This document shows positions 1 to 6,530 of a stretch of DNA of 17,109 nt, in pieces. The stretch is taken from positions 1 to 17,109 of the forward strand of contig JAFQOY010000192.1 of the NCBI GenBank assembly GCA_017412025.1, read 5' to 3'. This DNA comes from Clostridia bacterium (GTDB lineage Bacteria; Bacillota_A; Clostridia; Christensenellales; Aristaeellaceae). Positions within the stretch are counted from its first letter, which is position 1. Each line of letters opens with the position of its first letter. The notes beneath the pieces were generated by a model. It had not been told where the DNA came from, made no database searches, and saw nothing but the letters and a program-made list of their open reading frames with translations. Both the position numbers and the translations under genes were made by a program.

Positions 1-1897
1 CGGTGAAAATGCGGGCATCTATAACCTGACCATCCCGAAGGACGCCTGGATGTTTGGCATGGACGAGGATAACCCGAATCATCTGGTGCTGGCGTGTGAA
101 GGGTTTTCAGCTGCCTGCAGAATGCAGAGCGCGGAGATTGATTATGAAAAGGACTGGTCCTTTGAAGTCGGAGAGCTTACTGACGAAAGCAAGGCTGCCT
201 TTGAACGAATGGTAGAATTCGTCAGCACGGCCGATGACAAAACTTTTGTGGAAGAGTTCGAACAGTATCTCAATCTGGACGCCTGTCTGAATTACATCTG
301 CTTTATCAATACTGCTTACGCCGGAGATAACATCACCAAGAATCTGCTGATGGCAACCTATGATGGAAAGATCTGGTATCCTGTTTTGTACGACCTGGAT
401 TCGCTGTGGGGGATTGATCCCTATGGTACTGGGATTATTGCGACTGAAGAAGCTAACGCTTATTGGGCGTATGGTTTGATGTCCGATGATAATTATCTGT
501 TCAAACGTGTGAACCATCTCTTTGGTGATCAGCTGCGTGAGCGCTACTGGGAGCTGCGCGAAGACGTTCTTTCCAAAGAGCATATCATGGAAAGCTTTGA
601 AGCGTACACCGCGCAGATTCCGCAGGAGTATTACGCGACGAACAATGCGCTCTGGTATGCCGACGGCAGCCGCATCCGCACGCTTGAGCTGATGAGCCAG
701 CTGATGGACGAGTATCTGCCCCTGATCGACGCGCATTTCGCTGCCGACGCTGCGGCTGCAGCGGTTTCCCCTGATGAAACCGAAATCCCGGCTGCGGTGG
801 GGAACGCGCCTTCGATCCACTATGTGCGCGAAGCGCAGGGCGTGCAGCAGCATTCTGATTACATGGACGGCTTGTCGGTCGGCATGACGCTCAGCTACAC
901 GCTGGACGGCCAGGCGATTTCTGCGCAGGAGCTGAAGGGCAAGAGCGGACGGGTGGAGGCTGTGCTGCGCGTTGAGCGCAAGGCGGTGGCAGAGCATGTT
1001 TATTCCGTCGCGGCTCTCGTGCATCTGAAAGAGGCTCAATGTGAAAACCTCGTCATAACCGGCGGCACATATGCGAAATCGGAACAGGAATATGTATGTG
1101 CGGGCAGCGCATGGCTCGGCGGGGCGGACAACGTTTACGAGATGCGTCTGAGCATGGACGTCACCGGGTTTGATCCTGCGAAATACACGGTCGTCTGCAG
1201 CCCGGTGCATATCGACGGCGGAGACGACGGTTCTCTCAGCGCGCTGCTGGCCACCGCGGGCGAGCTGACGACGATCATCCAAGAAGGCGTTCTCCTGCAT
1301 GATTCGATGACAGAGTGGCATAGCTATCTGACCAATATGCAGAGCAGCCTGACGGCGACAGACGGTTATGTGCAGAGCCTGCTCCCTGCTGAAACGGAAG
1401 ATGAGCAGCAGGATGCATACGGCATTATGCAGGCGCTGCTGGCTGACGCCGAAGCGGATGCGGACGCGCTGCTGACGGAGTTTGGCTATGAAGCGGCTGC
1501 GGATGCAGCGTCCTATGATCGGATGAAGCTGCTTTCCGAAGCTGCCGCGGACGCTGAGCGCGCCGAGGCGGAAAGGATCCGCGCCTCTGAACAGCTGAGC
1601 CTGATTGAAAACTACCTCGTCGTCGCGGGCCAGCTGGAAAATACGCAGCAGACGGTGAATGAAATCAGCGAATCTCTTGGCGTGGTTACAACCAATCTGC
1701 CGGATCTCGTCAACGCGTATGCTTATGCAAACGACGGCCTGTATGCCCTCCTGCATAAGACGTCCACGCTTTATGAGAACCTGGCGAATTATTACTACGC
1801 CCATCATGGAGACGGCGGCGACTTTGACTATGCGGAACTTGGCGATTGGCATGAGGTCATCATTTTCTCCAACTACGAGCAGATCGCCGCGCCCTGA
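1..1897 (+). CDS. CotH-kinase-like secreted protein, C-terminal part (5' end outside the window)
   Basis: The reading frame is already open at base 2, so this is the 3' part of a larger gene; 631 codons are visible. Roughly the first 240 visible residues match the C-terminal half of the CotH kinase family: a 'YLNLDACLNYICF' helix, a 'KNLLMATYDGKIWYPVLYDLDSLWG' region (Asp131 and Asp133 counted from the first visible codon) and a helical tail. CotH is an atypical protein kinase known from spore coats; related proteins occur in other extracellular settings. Residues about 265-415 form a second, beta-rich module with 'SYTLDGQAISAQELKGKSG', a pattern I associate with large clostridial surface and YhgE/Pip-like proteins. 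The last ~200 residues are Ala/Glu-rich and mostly helical, with no C-terminal membrane segment. Substrate and activity are unknown. GC content rises sharply inside the CotH part (see findings). The CotH call is fairly secure; the second module is tentative. Confidence 0.75.
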   Translation, partial: GENAGIYNLTIPKDAWMFGMDEDNPNHLVLACEGFSAACRMQSAEIDYEKDWSFEVGELTDESKAAFERMVEFVSTADDKTFVEEFEQYLNLDACLNYICFINTAYAGDNITKNLLMATYDGKIWYPVLYDLDSLWGIDPYGTGIIATEEANAYWAYGLMSDDNYLFKRVNHLFGDQLRERYWELREDVLSKEHIMESFEAYTAQIPQEYYATNNALWYADGSRIRTLELMSQLMDEYLPLIDAHFAADAAAAAVSPDETEIPAAVGNAPSIHYVREAQGVQQHSDYMDGLSVGMTLSYTLDGQAISAQELKGKSGRVEAVLRVERKAVAEHVYSVAALVHLKEAQCENLVITGGTYAKSEQEYVCAGSAWLGGADNVYEMRLSMDVTGFDPAKYTVVCSPVHIDGGDDGSLSALLATAGELTTIIQEGVLLHDSMTEWHSYLTNMQSSLTATDGYVQSLLPAETEDEQQDAYGIMQALLADAEADADALLTEFGYEAAADAASYDRMKLLSEAAADAERAEAERIRASEQLSLIENYLVVAGQLENTQQTVNEISESLGVVTTNLPDLVNAYAYANDGLYALLHKTSTLYENLANYYYAHHGDGGDFDYAELGDWHEVIIFSNYEQIAAP

Positions 1898-1994
1898 ATG
1901 AAAGCCGTCCGGTGTGGATTTCCCGATTGGCTTTGGATGCTGCGGACCGGGCAACGCGATGAGAACGGCCTGGAAACGGCGTTCCCTGCGAAGG

Positions 1995-2023
1995 TTGTCA
2001 GATCCGTCTGAGGAACATATCAG
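1995..2023 (+). promoter_or_regulatory. Possible internal sigma-A promoter before the BY-kinase-like gene
   Basis: TTGTCA at 1995-2000 (five of six consensus bases) lies 17 bases before TATCAG at 2018-2023 (four of six). Transcription would begin near 2030, just before the AGGAG at 2037-2041. The match is modest and the CotH-like gene upstream could simply read through, so this is only a candidate. Confidence 0.3.
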
Positions 2024-2057
2024 AATTGATACAGAAAGGAGCGTTATTCCTATCGAT

Positions 2058-2762
2058 ATGGATAAAAACAAGATTCAGTTTTATCAAAACAAGAATAACA
2101 CGATTATCAACGCCTACGACCATGTGGTATTCAATATCATTGAGGAGCAAAACCTTCATGGCTATAAGAGCTTTGTGTTCTGCGGCTGTGAGCCCCATGT
2201 GGGGACGACCTCCGTCGTGATTGAGCTGGGTATCCTTCTGGCTCATTTGGGCAGGAAGGTGCTCATTCTGGATGGAGACTATCGCAGGCTCTCTTCGCGC
2301 AAGCGGCTTCATGACATTGCCGAAGTCGGCATGTCCGATTATGTGAGCAATCCGGATATGGCGCTGGAGGACTGCATTTATGGGAGCAACGTAGAGGGGC
2401 TTTACGCCTTGTCCTCCGGCAGAATGATGAATCAGCATGCGCGTCAGATTCTCTATTCGCCGCGCTTTAAAGAGGCCATGGATGAGATGAAGCGGCAGTT
2501 TGACGTCATTCTGATTGATTCCTGCGCGCTGGATACCACCAGCGATACGCTGGCGCTGGCGTCCTTCTCCGATGCGGTTGTGCTGATCTGCGCCCTGAAC
2601 GATTCTCCCAAGAGCAGACTGGTCAAGGCGTATCAGAAGCTGACGAAAATCAAGTGCAATCTCATCGGCGTCATTGAAAACATGGCGGATATGCGCGAGT
2701 ATGAGACGTATATGGATAATTACGATTACTACACACTGCTGGCTGAGGCCTCGGGCAGGTAA
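2058..2762 (+). CDS. CpsD/CapB-type BY-kinase-like P-loop ATPase lacking the Walker A lysine
   Basis: A 234-residue cytoplasmic protein with the layout of Gram-positive bacterial tyrosine kinases that control polysaccharide chain length. Visible elements are a Walker A-like loop 'CEPHVGTTS' at 44-52, a Walker A' strand 'VLILDGDYR' at 68-76 with Asp72 and Asp74, a 'GLYALSSG' segment near 114-121, a Walker B strand 'FDVILID' ending at Asp154, and a C-terminal tyrosine cluster (Tyr215, 218, 222, 224, 225). The lysine normally following the loop glycine is Thr50 (codon ACG at 2205), so ATP hydrolysis or phosphotransfer may be altered. ATG 2058 is preferred because family similarity starts there; AGGAG at 2037-2041 is rather far (16 bases), and ATT 2046 or ATC 2052 would be rare alternatives. 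The frame is open further upstream, but that sequence looks unrelated. The partner adaptor is probably the gene at 3882. Family assignment is good; catalytic competence is doubtful. Confidence 0.8.
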   Translation: MDKNKIQFYQNKNNTIINAYDHVVFNIIEEQNLHGYKSFVFCGCEPHVGTTSVVIELGILLAHLGRKVLILDGDYRRLSSRKRLHDIAEVGMSDYVSNPDMALEDCIYGSNVEGLYALSSGRMMNQHARQILYSPRFKEAMDEMKRQFDVILIDSCALDTTSDTLALASFSDAVVLICALNDSPKSRLVKAYQKLTKIKCNLIGVIENMADMREYETYMDNYDYYTLLAEASGR

Positions 2763-2780
2763 GCGGCCGGTCACGAAAAA

Positions 2781-2804
2781 TGCCGCCGCTGTAATCCGGC
2801 GGCA
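2781..2804 (+). other. Small perfect hairpin between kinase-like and CARDB-like genes
   Basis: TGCCGCCG (2781-2788) and CGGCGGCA (2797-2804) are exact inverted repeats around an 8-base loop. No T run follows, so it is not a normal intrinsic terminator. It ends 9 bases before the AAGGAGG at 2814-2820 and could tune mRNA processing or translation of the next gene, but it could also be incidental. Confidence 0.4.
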
Positions 2805-2823
2805 GCAATATACAAGGAGGTAG

Positions 2824-3873
2824 ATGGCTACAGTGCTTTCTGAAAGAAATATTGCGCGGGCAGGAAAATGGATGATGGCGTGCCTGCTGATTTGGCTGAG
2901 CACATTTCATGCCGCCGGCGCTGAGATGATCGTATACAGGCCGGATGCAGAACAGGTAGAGCAGGCTGTGGCTGCAGATGATTCTGTGCAGGAAGAGGGA
3001 GAGCAGCTTCGCACCGGACCTGTGCTCATGGTGACGGATTACGCCGTTGTCGAGGGAGAAACGCTCCTCGGTTCTTCCTTCGTGCTGCAGATGAACATCG
3101 CCAATCTCAGCGAGGATTCGCCTGCGCACAATGTGCTGGCGACCATGACGATTGAGAACACGAGCGTCTCCCTGCAGGAGGGCGCCACCAATCAGAAGTA
3201 TTTCCATGAGATTCCGCCCATGGGAACGGTGTCCGTTCAGTTCCCGCTTGAGGTGTACAGCTACTGCACGGAAGAAAACATGATCCTGAGCATGACGATG
3301 ACCTGCTACGATGATGCGGCTGTGCATTATGATTTCCAGACCATGATGACGCCGGGGATCGAAGTGAGGAGGACGCTTCAGGTCGGTTCGCTGGCGGTTC
3401 CGCTGTTTGTGCACCGCAATACCAACATGACCATCGGCGCAACCCTGACCAACGTGGAGCCTGTCGCGCTGAATAACATCCGGATGCACGTCATTACCCA
3501 ATATGGCGAGCAAATCACAGAAGTGGGACAGCTGCTCAAGGGTGAGAGCAAAACCGTCAACAGCATTTATCGTTTCCCTGAGCAGCAGACAGAAGAAGTG
3601 CAGGTTTACTTTACCTATGAAAGCCTGTACGGACACGAGTATGCCACCGATCCTCAGACGTTTGAAGTGGTCGTATACGATCCGGCGGTAGAGAACAGCT
3701 TTGCTGCATCCGGCGCCTGGAGCGTCGAGAAAATCGTGAAGCGTCTCATGGAGAGTACGACTGTTTCCGCTGCGGGCAGGCAGATTCAGATCCCTGCGCT
3801 TGCATGGATACTGGCTGGCTGTGTCGGCTATGGCGTGGTTGTGTACTGTGTTCTTCGCAGAAAAAAGAGGTGA
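2824..3873 (+). CDS. Secreted, C-terminally membrane-anchored CARDB/COG1361-like protein
   Basis: A 349-residue protein with an N-terminal hydrophobic stretch (about 15-32, plausible signal peptidase site after 'AAGA'), an acidic spacer, and then about 230 residues of beta-strand-rich sequence. 'GSSFVLQMNIANLSEDSPAHNV' and 'NTNMTIGATLTNVEPVALNNI' look like two repeats of a COG1361/CARDB-type Ig-like fold. A single transmembrane helix at about 323-343 is followed by the basic tail RRKKR. The bulk should therefore be extracytoplasmic with a very short cytoplasmic end. AAGGAGG at 2814-2820 supports ATG 2824 although the spacing is short (3 bases). It lies between the BY-kinase-like gene and the Wzz-type adaptor, and its stop is 8 bases before the adaptor start. 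A structural or scaffold role in the polysaccharide assembly complex is inferred from position only; no enzyme motif is seen. Confidence 0.7.
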   Translation: MATVLSERNIARAGKWMMACLLIWLSTFHAAGAEMIVYRPDAEQVEQAVAADDSVQEEGEQLRTGPVLMVTDYAVVEGETLLGSSFVLQMNIANLSEDSPAHNVLATMTIENTSVSLQEGATNQKYFHEIPPMGTVSVQFPLEVYSYCTEENMILSMTMTCYDDAAVHYDFQTMMTPGIEVRRTLQVGSLAVPLFVHRNTNMTIGATLTNVEPVALNNIRMHVITQYGEQITEVGQLLKGESKTVNSIYRFPEQQTEEVQVYFTYESLYGHEYATDPQTFEVVVYDPAVENSFAASGAWSVEKIVKRLMESTTVSAAGRQIQIPALAWILAGCVGYGVVVYCVLRRKKR

Positions 3874-3881
3874 GTGGAATA

Positions 3882-4544
3882 ATGGAACGTATCATAGAGA
3901 TTGATTTTCAGCGATGCTTCAGGGCTGTTTTCCGCAGGTCGCTGGCGCTGCTGCTCGCGCTTATCTTTGGTCTGTCGGTGGGATATGGAATTTCACTTGC
4001 TTTCCTTGAGCCGGAAAACGAATACAGCGTCTACTCCGAGGTCAGCTGCGTTTCGGCGACGGATATCTCGGTGGTTCCGTTCTATGCAGAGCTGGTCAAG
4101 ACGGCCAGCGTCGCACAGCATGCCGCCGAACTGCTGAACAATACCTATTCGGTCAGCGAAATCATCAACCTCGTCAAGACCAATTACAGCGAGAATGTGA
4201 CTTCGGGCATTCCCGTTATCGAAATCGGCGCGCTTACCCGGAACCCCCAGGAAACGGTCGCCATTGTGGATGCGGTGACTGAGGCGTTCATCGTTGAGCT
4301 TCAGTCGCTGAGACAGGACGAAACGGTGCGTCGGCTGGGCGATTCCAGTCATGTGGAATTGCTGTATAATGCCAGAAAAACCCATTGGCTTGTGGTGCTG
4401 GGAACGGCGCTTGCGTTTGCTGTCGTTCTGGCGGCGATCATTGTGATGAAAGAGATTCTGGCCCTGCGTCTGTCCACGGTCAAGGACGGGCTGCTGGGAG
4501 GCCAGCTGAAGCTGATCGGCGTCATTCCGCGCTATCCCAAATAA
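3882..4544 (+). CDS. Wzz/CapA-family polysaccharide chain-length adaptor
   Basis: A 220-residue protein with the classic two-helix layout: a short cytoplasmic N-terminus, TM1 at about 21-43, an extracytoplasmic region of about 120 residues, TM2 at about 167-188, and a short cytoplasmic tail ending 'KLIGVIPRYPK'. In Gram-positive capsule systems this type of protein pairs with a separate BY-kinase, activates it through the cytoplasmic tail and influences polymer length; here the likely partner is encoded at 2058. The start ATG 3882 is preceded by AGAGGTGAG at 3866-3874, which overlaps the stop of the upstream gene. The frame is also open from 3804 but that part overlaps the TM-encoding end of the previous gene and is not protein-like. 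It is the last gene of the left block and is followed by a strong hairpin terminator. Confidence 0.85.
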   Translation: MERIIEIDFQRCFRAVFRRSLALLLALIFGLSVGYGISLAFLEPENEYSVYSEVSCVSATDISVVPFYAELVKTASVAQHAAELLNNTYSVSEIINLVKTNYSENVTSGIPVIEIGALTRNPQETVAIVDAVTEAFIVELQSLRQDETVRRLGDSSHVELLYNARKTHWLVVLGTALAFAVVLAAIIVMKEILALRLSTVKDGLLGGQLKLIGVIPRYPK

Positions 4545-4550
4545 GCTGGA

Positions 4551-4599
4551 AATGAAACATGCGGGAAACGCTTTGCTGCGTTTCCCGCGCGGTTTCATT
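4551..4599. terminator. Strong, probably bidirectional intrinsic terminator between convergent genes
   Basis: GCGGGAAACGC (4561-4571) and GCGTTTCCCGC (4578-4588) are a perfect 11-bp stem around a 6-base loop. After a small internal loop, AATGAAAC (4551-4558) pairs with GTTTCATT (4592-4599), extending the stem by 8 bp. A T-rich run follows on the + strand (to about 4602); the - strand run is weaker. It sits 7 bases after the adaptor stop and overlaps the stop codon (4595-4597) of the - strand phosphoesterase gene. Confidence 0.85.
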
Positions 4600-5416
4600 T
4601 TTCAGATAAGGGGTCTTCTGACGCGTCAAGCGTAACGAGCACGACCTCAGGATCATTGAAAAAACGGGGAAGGGTTTCGTGGGAACCCAGACCGCCGCTG
4701 ACGACCAGCGCAGAGGCTCTGCTGGTATATACGCCTCTGGTAAAGGGCTCGATGTTCATCCATTCAAGCGGGCTGCCGATCAGGGGGAAACGGATCACAC
4801 CGCCGTGCATATGCCCTGAAAGCATCAGGTCATAATCAAGCAGAGCCGCCTCGTGAAAGCAATATGGATCATGGTAGAGCAGAATGTTGTAAAAGCCGCT
4901 TTGTGCGACGGGAAGCCGCTTGCCCAGACGGCGGCTGTCGGTGAAGGGGTATCCGTGGATCAGGATGCTGTCTTCGCCCCGATGCACGGCCAGCGTGCTT
5001 TGCGCCATGTCGTCGAGCAGGGTGACGCCGCGGCTGCTCAGCCCGGCAAGGAAAAGATCATAGTTTTTCAGCGACAGTTCATGGTTTCCTGCCACATAGA
5101 TCATCGGCACGCCGTCCATCGCGTCGATGAATTCCCACACGGGAGAAAAATCGCCGGTGTCATGAGAAACCATGTCGCCCAGCAGGCAGATCAGATCGCA
5201 CTGTGAATCGCGCAGCATGGCGATCAACTCCTGCTGTTTTTCACCGAAGCGCTCTGCATGCAGATCGCTGACGACCGCGATGCGATAACCGTCAAAGCAA
5301 TCGGGAATGCGTGAATTGGATATTCTGTATTCGGTCTGCGAAAGCCTGCTGTTTAATCCGGCGAGCAGCGCCGCTGCCAGCAGGAGCAGAAGAATCCACG
5401 ATATATATTTTTTCAT
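4595..5416 (-). CDS. Membrane-anchored calcineurin-like metallophosphoesterase (YkuE/YaeI type)
   Basis: A 273-residue protein with an N-terminal membrane anchor (about 5-21) followed by a complete metallophosphoesterase domain. The metal-binding motifs appear in order: 'VSDLH' (Asp51, His53), 'LLGDMV', 'AGNHE', 'LYHDPY' and 'SGHMHGG'. The family hydrolyses phosphoester bonds at a two-metal centre; YaeI/YkuE-type members are linked to lipid or cell-envelope substrates, and the substrate here is unknown. ATG 5416 is preferred over ATG 5425 because the SD GAGAGG (5431-5426) directly abuts the latter but is 9 bases from the former. It is transcribed alone from a good promoter (5438-5466), opposite to the flanking polysaccharide genes, and ends within a shared terminator. 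It may be an unrelated insertion in the locus or an envelope housekeeping enzyme. Confidence 0.88.
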   Translation of the reverse strand: MKKYISWILLLLLAAALLAGLNSRLSQTEYRISNSRIPDCFDGYRIAVVSDLHAERFGEKQQELIAMLRDSQCDLICLLGDMVSHDTGDFSPVWEFIDAMDGVPMIYVAGNHELSLKNYDLFLAGLSSRGVTLLDDMAQSTLAVHRGEDSILIHGYPFTDSRRLGKRLPVAQSGFYNILLYHDPYCFHEAALLDYDLMLSGHMHGGVIRFPLIGSPLEWMNIEPFTRGVYTSRASALVVSGGLGSHETLPRFFNDPEVVLVTLDASEDPLSEK

Positions 5417-5437
5417 TGCGCACATCCTCTCTCTTTT

Positions 5438-5466
5438 ATATTAGCAAACGCATGAAAAAAAGTCAA
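5438..5466 (-). promoter_or_regulatory. Sigma-A promoter of the metallophosphoesterase gene
   Basis: Read on the - strand, TTGACT (5466-5461) is separated by exactly 17 bases from TAATAT (5443-5438). Both hexamers match consensus at five of six positions. Transcription would begin near 5431, giving a very short leader that starts at the SD sequence. Confidence 0.7.
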
Positions 5467-5486
5467 TTGAAGGAGAGGACGGCGGC

Positions 5487-5508
5487 CGCAGCGCCGCAGG
5501 GCGCTGTG
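5487..5508 (+). other. GC-rich hairpin in the leader of the right-hand polysaccharide operon
   Basis: CGCAGCGCC (5487-5495) pairs with GGCGCTGTG (5500-5508), including one G-T wobble, around the 4-base loop GCAG. No T run follows, so it is not a standard terminator. It lies about 45 bases before the first gene of the operon. A role as an mRNA 5' stabiliser, attenuator element or protein site is possible but unproven. I could not find a convincing + strand promoter in 5426-5554. Confidence 0.4.
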
Positions 5509-5539
5509 CGCATATGGACGACGTTCCAGGGCCGGAATA

Positions 5540-5545
5540 AAGGAG
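5540..5545 (+). promoter_or_regulatory. Ribosome binding site that sets the GT2 start
   Basis: AAGGAG lies 9 bases before ATG 5555. The in-frame TTG at 5546 directly abuts this site and is therefore an unlikely start. Confidence 0.75.
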
Positions 5546-5554
5546 TTGATTGCC

Positions 5555-6520
5555 ATGATCAGCGTATTGGTGCCGGTATATAATGTAGAGAAGTACCTGT
5601 GCCGCTGCCTTGACAGTATTCTGAAGCAGACCTGTACCGATTATGAAATCGTTCTGGTGGATGATGGATCGACCGATCAAAGCGGCAGGATTTGCGACGC
5701 ATATGCAGCCGAGCATGACTGCATCCGGGTTATTCATCAGGAGAATGCGGGCCTGGCGCAGGTGCGCAATGTTTCGCTGGCGGCTGCGCGGGGAGAGTAT
5801 ATCACCTTTGTGGATTCGGACGACGCCATTGAGCCGGCCTATCTGGAGGTGCTGCTGCGGGATCTGCAGGAAACCGGAGCGGATATATCCATATGCTCAT
5901 GGAGCGAAGTCAGCGACGATGGCGCGCGCAGCGCGCTTGGCTGGGATCATAAGGAGAAGGGGTTCCAGGTATGGGATACGCAGCAGGCCGTCAATAATCT
6001 GCTTTACCAGAAGGGAATTGACAACAATTCGTGGGGAAAGCTCTATACCCGGGATGTGCTGCAGGGCGTGGTTTTTCCGGCGGGAAGGGTGTATGAGGAC
6101 ATTGCGACCACATATCAGATTTTCCTGAAGGGAAAACGGATATGCTACCGGCCTGAGGCTTTGTATCTGTATACATGCAATACGGCCGGAATCTCGCAAT
6201 CGCCGTTTAAGCCCAGGCGCATGGATTTAATCGACATGGCAGAGGGCATGTATCGGGATATTGAGCGCCGCTTCCCCGAATATCGCCGTGCGGCGCAGGC
6301 GCGTCTGCTGCGCGCGTATATCCATGTATATCTGCAAATCCCGGATCGCGCAGAGTTCAAGGCATATCAGAGCCGGGTATTCGCAGGGATTCAAAAGCAC
6401 TGCGCGGCAGTGGCAGGCGATCCTCAGGCCAAACGGGGCACGAGGATGGCGGCTATGCTCGCGTGCGTGCATCCCGTTTTGCTTCGTTGGTTGAGCCGTT
6501 TTAAGAATTGTGCAAAATAG
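5555..6520 (+). CDS. Family 2 glycosyltransferase
   Basis: A 321-residue GT-A fold enzyme. It begins 'MISVLVPVYNVEKYL', has the nucleotide-binding 'VDDGSTD' at 35-41, 'NAGLAQVRN' near 68-76, and the metal-binding 'DSDD' at 87-90. A 'YEDIATTYQIF' segment near 180-190 holds the putative catalytic Glu-Asp pair of this subgroup (EpsH/WaaB-like glycosyltransferases that extend polysaccharide repeat units). It lacks membrane segments and would act on the cytoplasmic face, adding one sugar from a nucleotide donor to an undecaprenyl-linked chain; donor and acceptor cannot be told. It is the first gene of the right-hand operon, with the next gene 10 bases downstream. Confidence 0.9.
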   Translation: MISVLVPVYNVEKYLCRCLDSILKQTCTDYEIVLVDDGSTDQSGRICDAYAAEHDCIRVIHQENAGLAQVRNVSLAAARGEYITFVDSDDAIEPAYLEVLLRDLQETGADISICSWSEVSDDGARSALGWDHKEKGFQVWDTQQAVNNLLYQKGIDNNSWGKLYTRDVLQGVVFPAGRVYEDIATTYQIFLKGKRICYRPEALYLYTCNTAGISQSPFKPRRMDLIDMAEGMYRDIERRFPEYRRAAQARLLRAYIHVYLQIPDRAEFKAYQSRVFAGIQKHCAAVAGDPQAKRGTRMAAMLACVHPVLLRWLSRFKNCAK

Positions 6521-6530
6521 AGGGAAGTCA

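Noticed and set aside
1898..2011. 37-codon open frame beginning directly after the CotH-like stop codon
   Set aside because: It is in the same frame as the upstream gene, has no ribosome binding site and resembles no known peptide. It could be a relic of a longer C-terminus, but that cannot be shown.
1914..2057. Longer N-terminus for the BY-kinase-like gene starting at ATG 1914
   Set aside because: The added 48 residues look like translated intergenic DNA (Arg/Cys/Gly-rich), no ribosome binding site precedes 1914, and an AGGAG lies just upstream of 2058.
107..2071. Long open frame of 654 codons on the - strand opposite the CotH-like gene
   Set aside because: It is antisense to a clear protein-coding frame, is rich in Arg/His/Ile in a pattern typical of a mirrored GC-rich codon bias, and shows no domain or start signal.
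3804..3881. Upstream extension of the Wzz-type adaptor into the previous gene
   Set aside because: It overlaps the coding sequence of the preceding transmembrane helix by about 70 bases; ATG 3882 has a fitting ribosome binding site and gives the normal family N-terminus.
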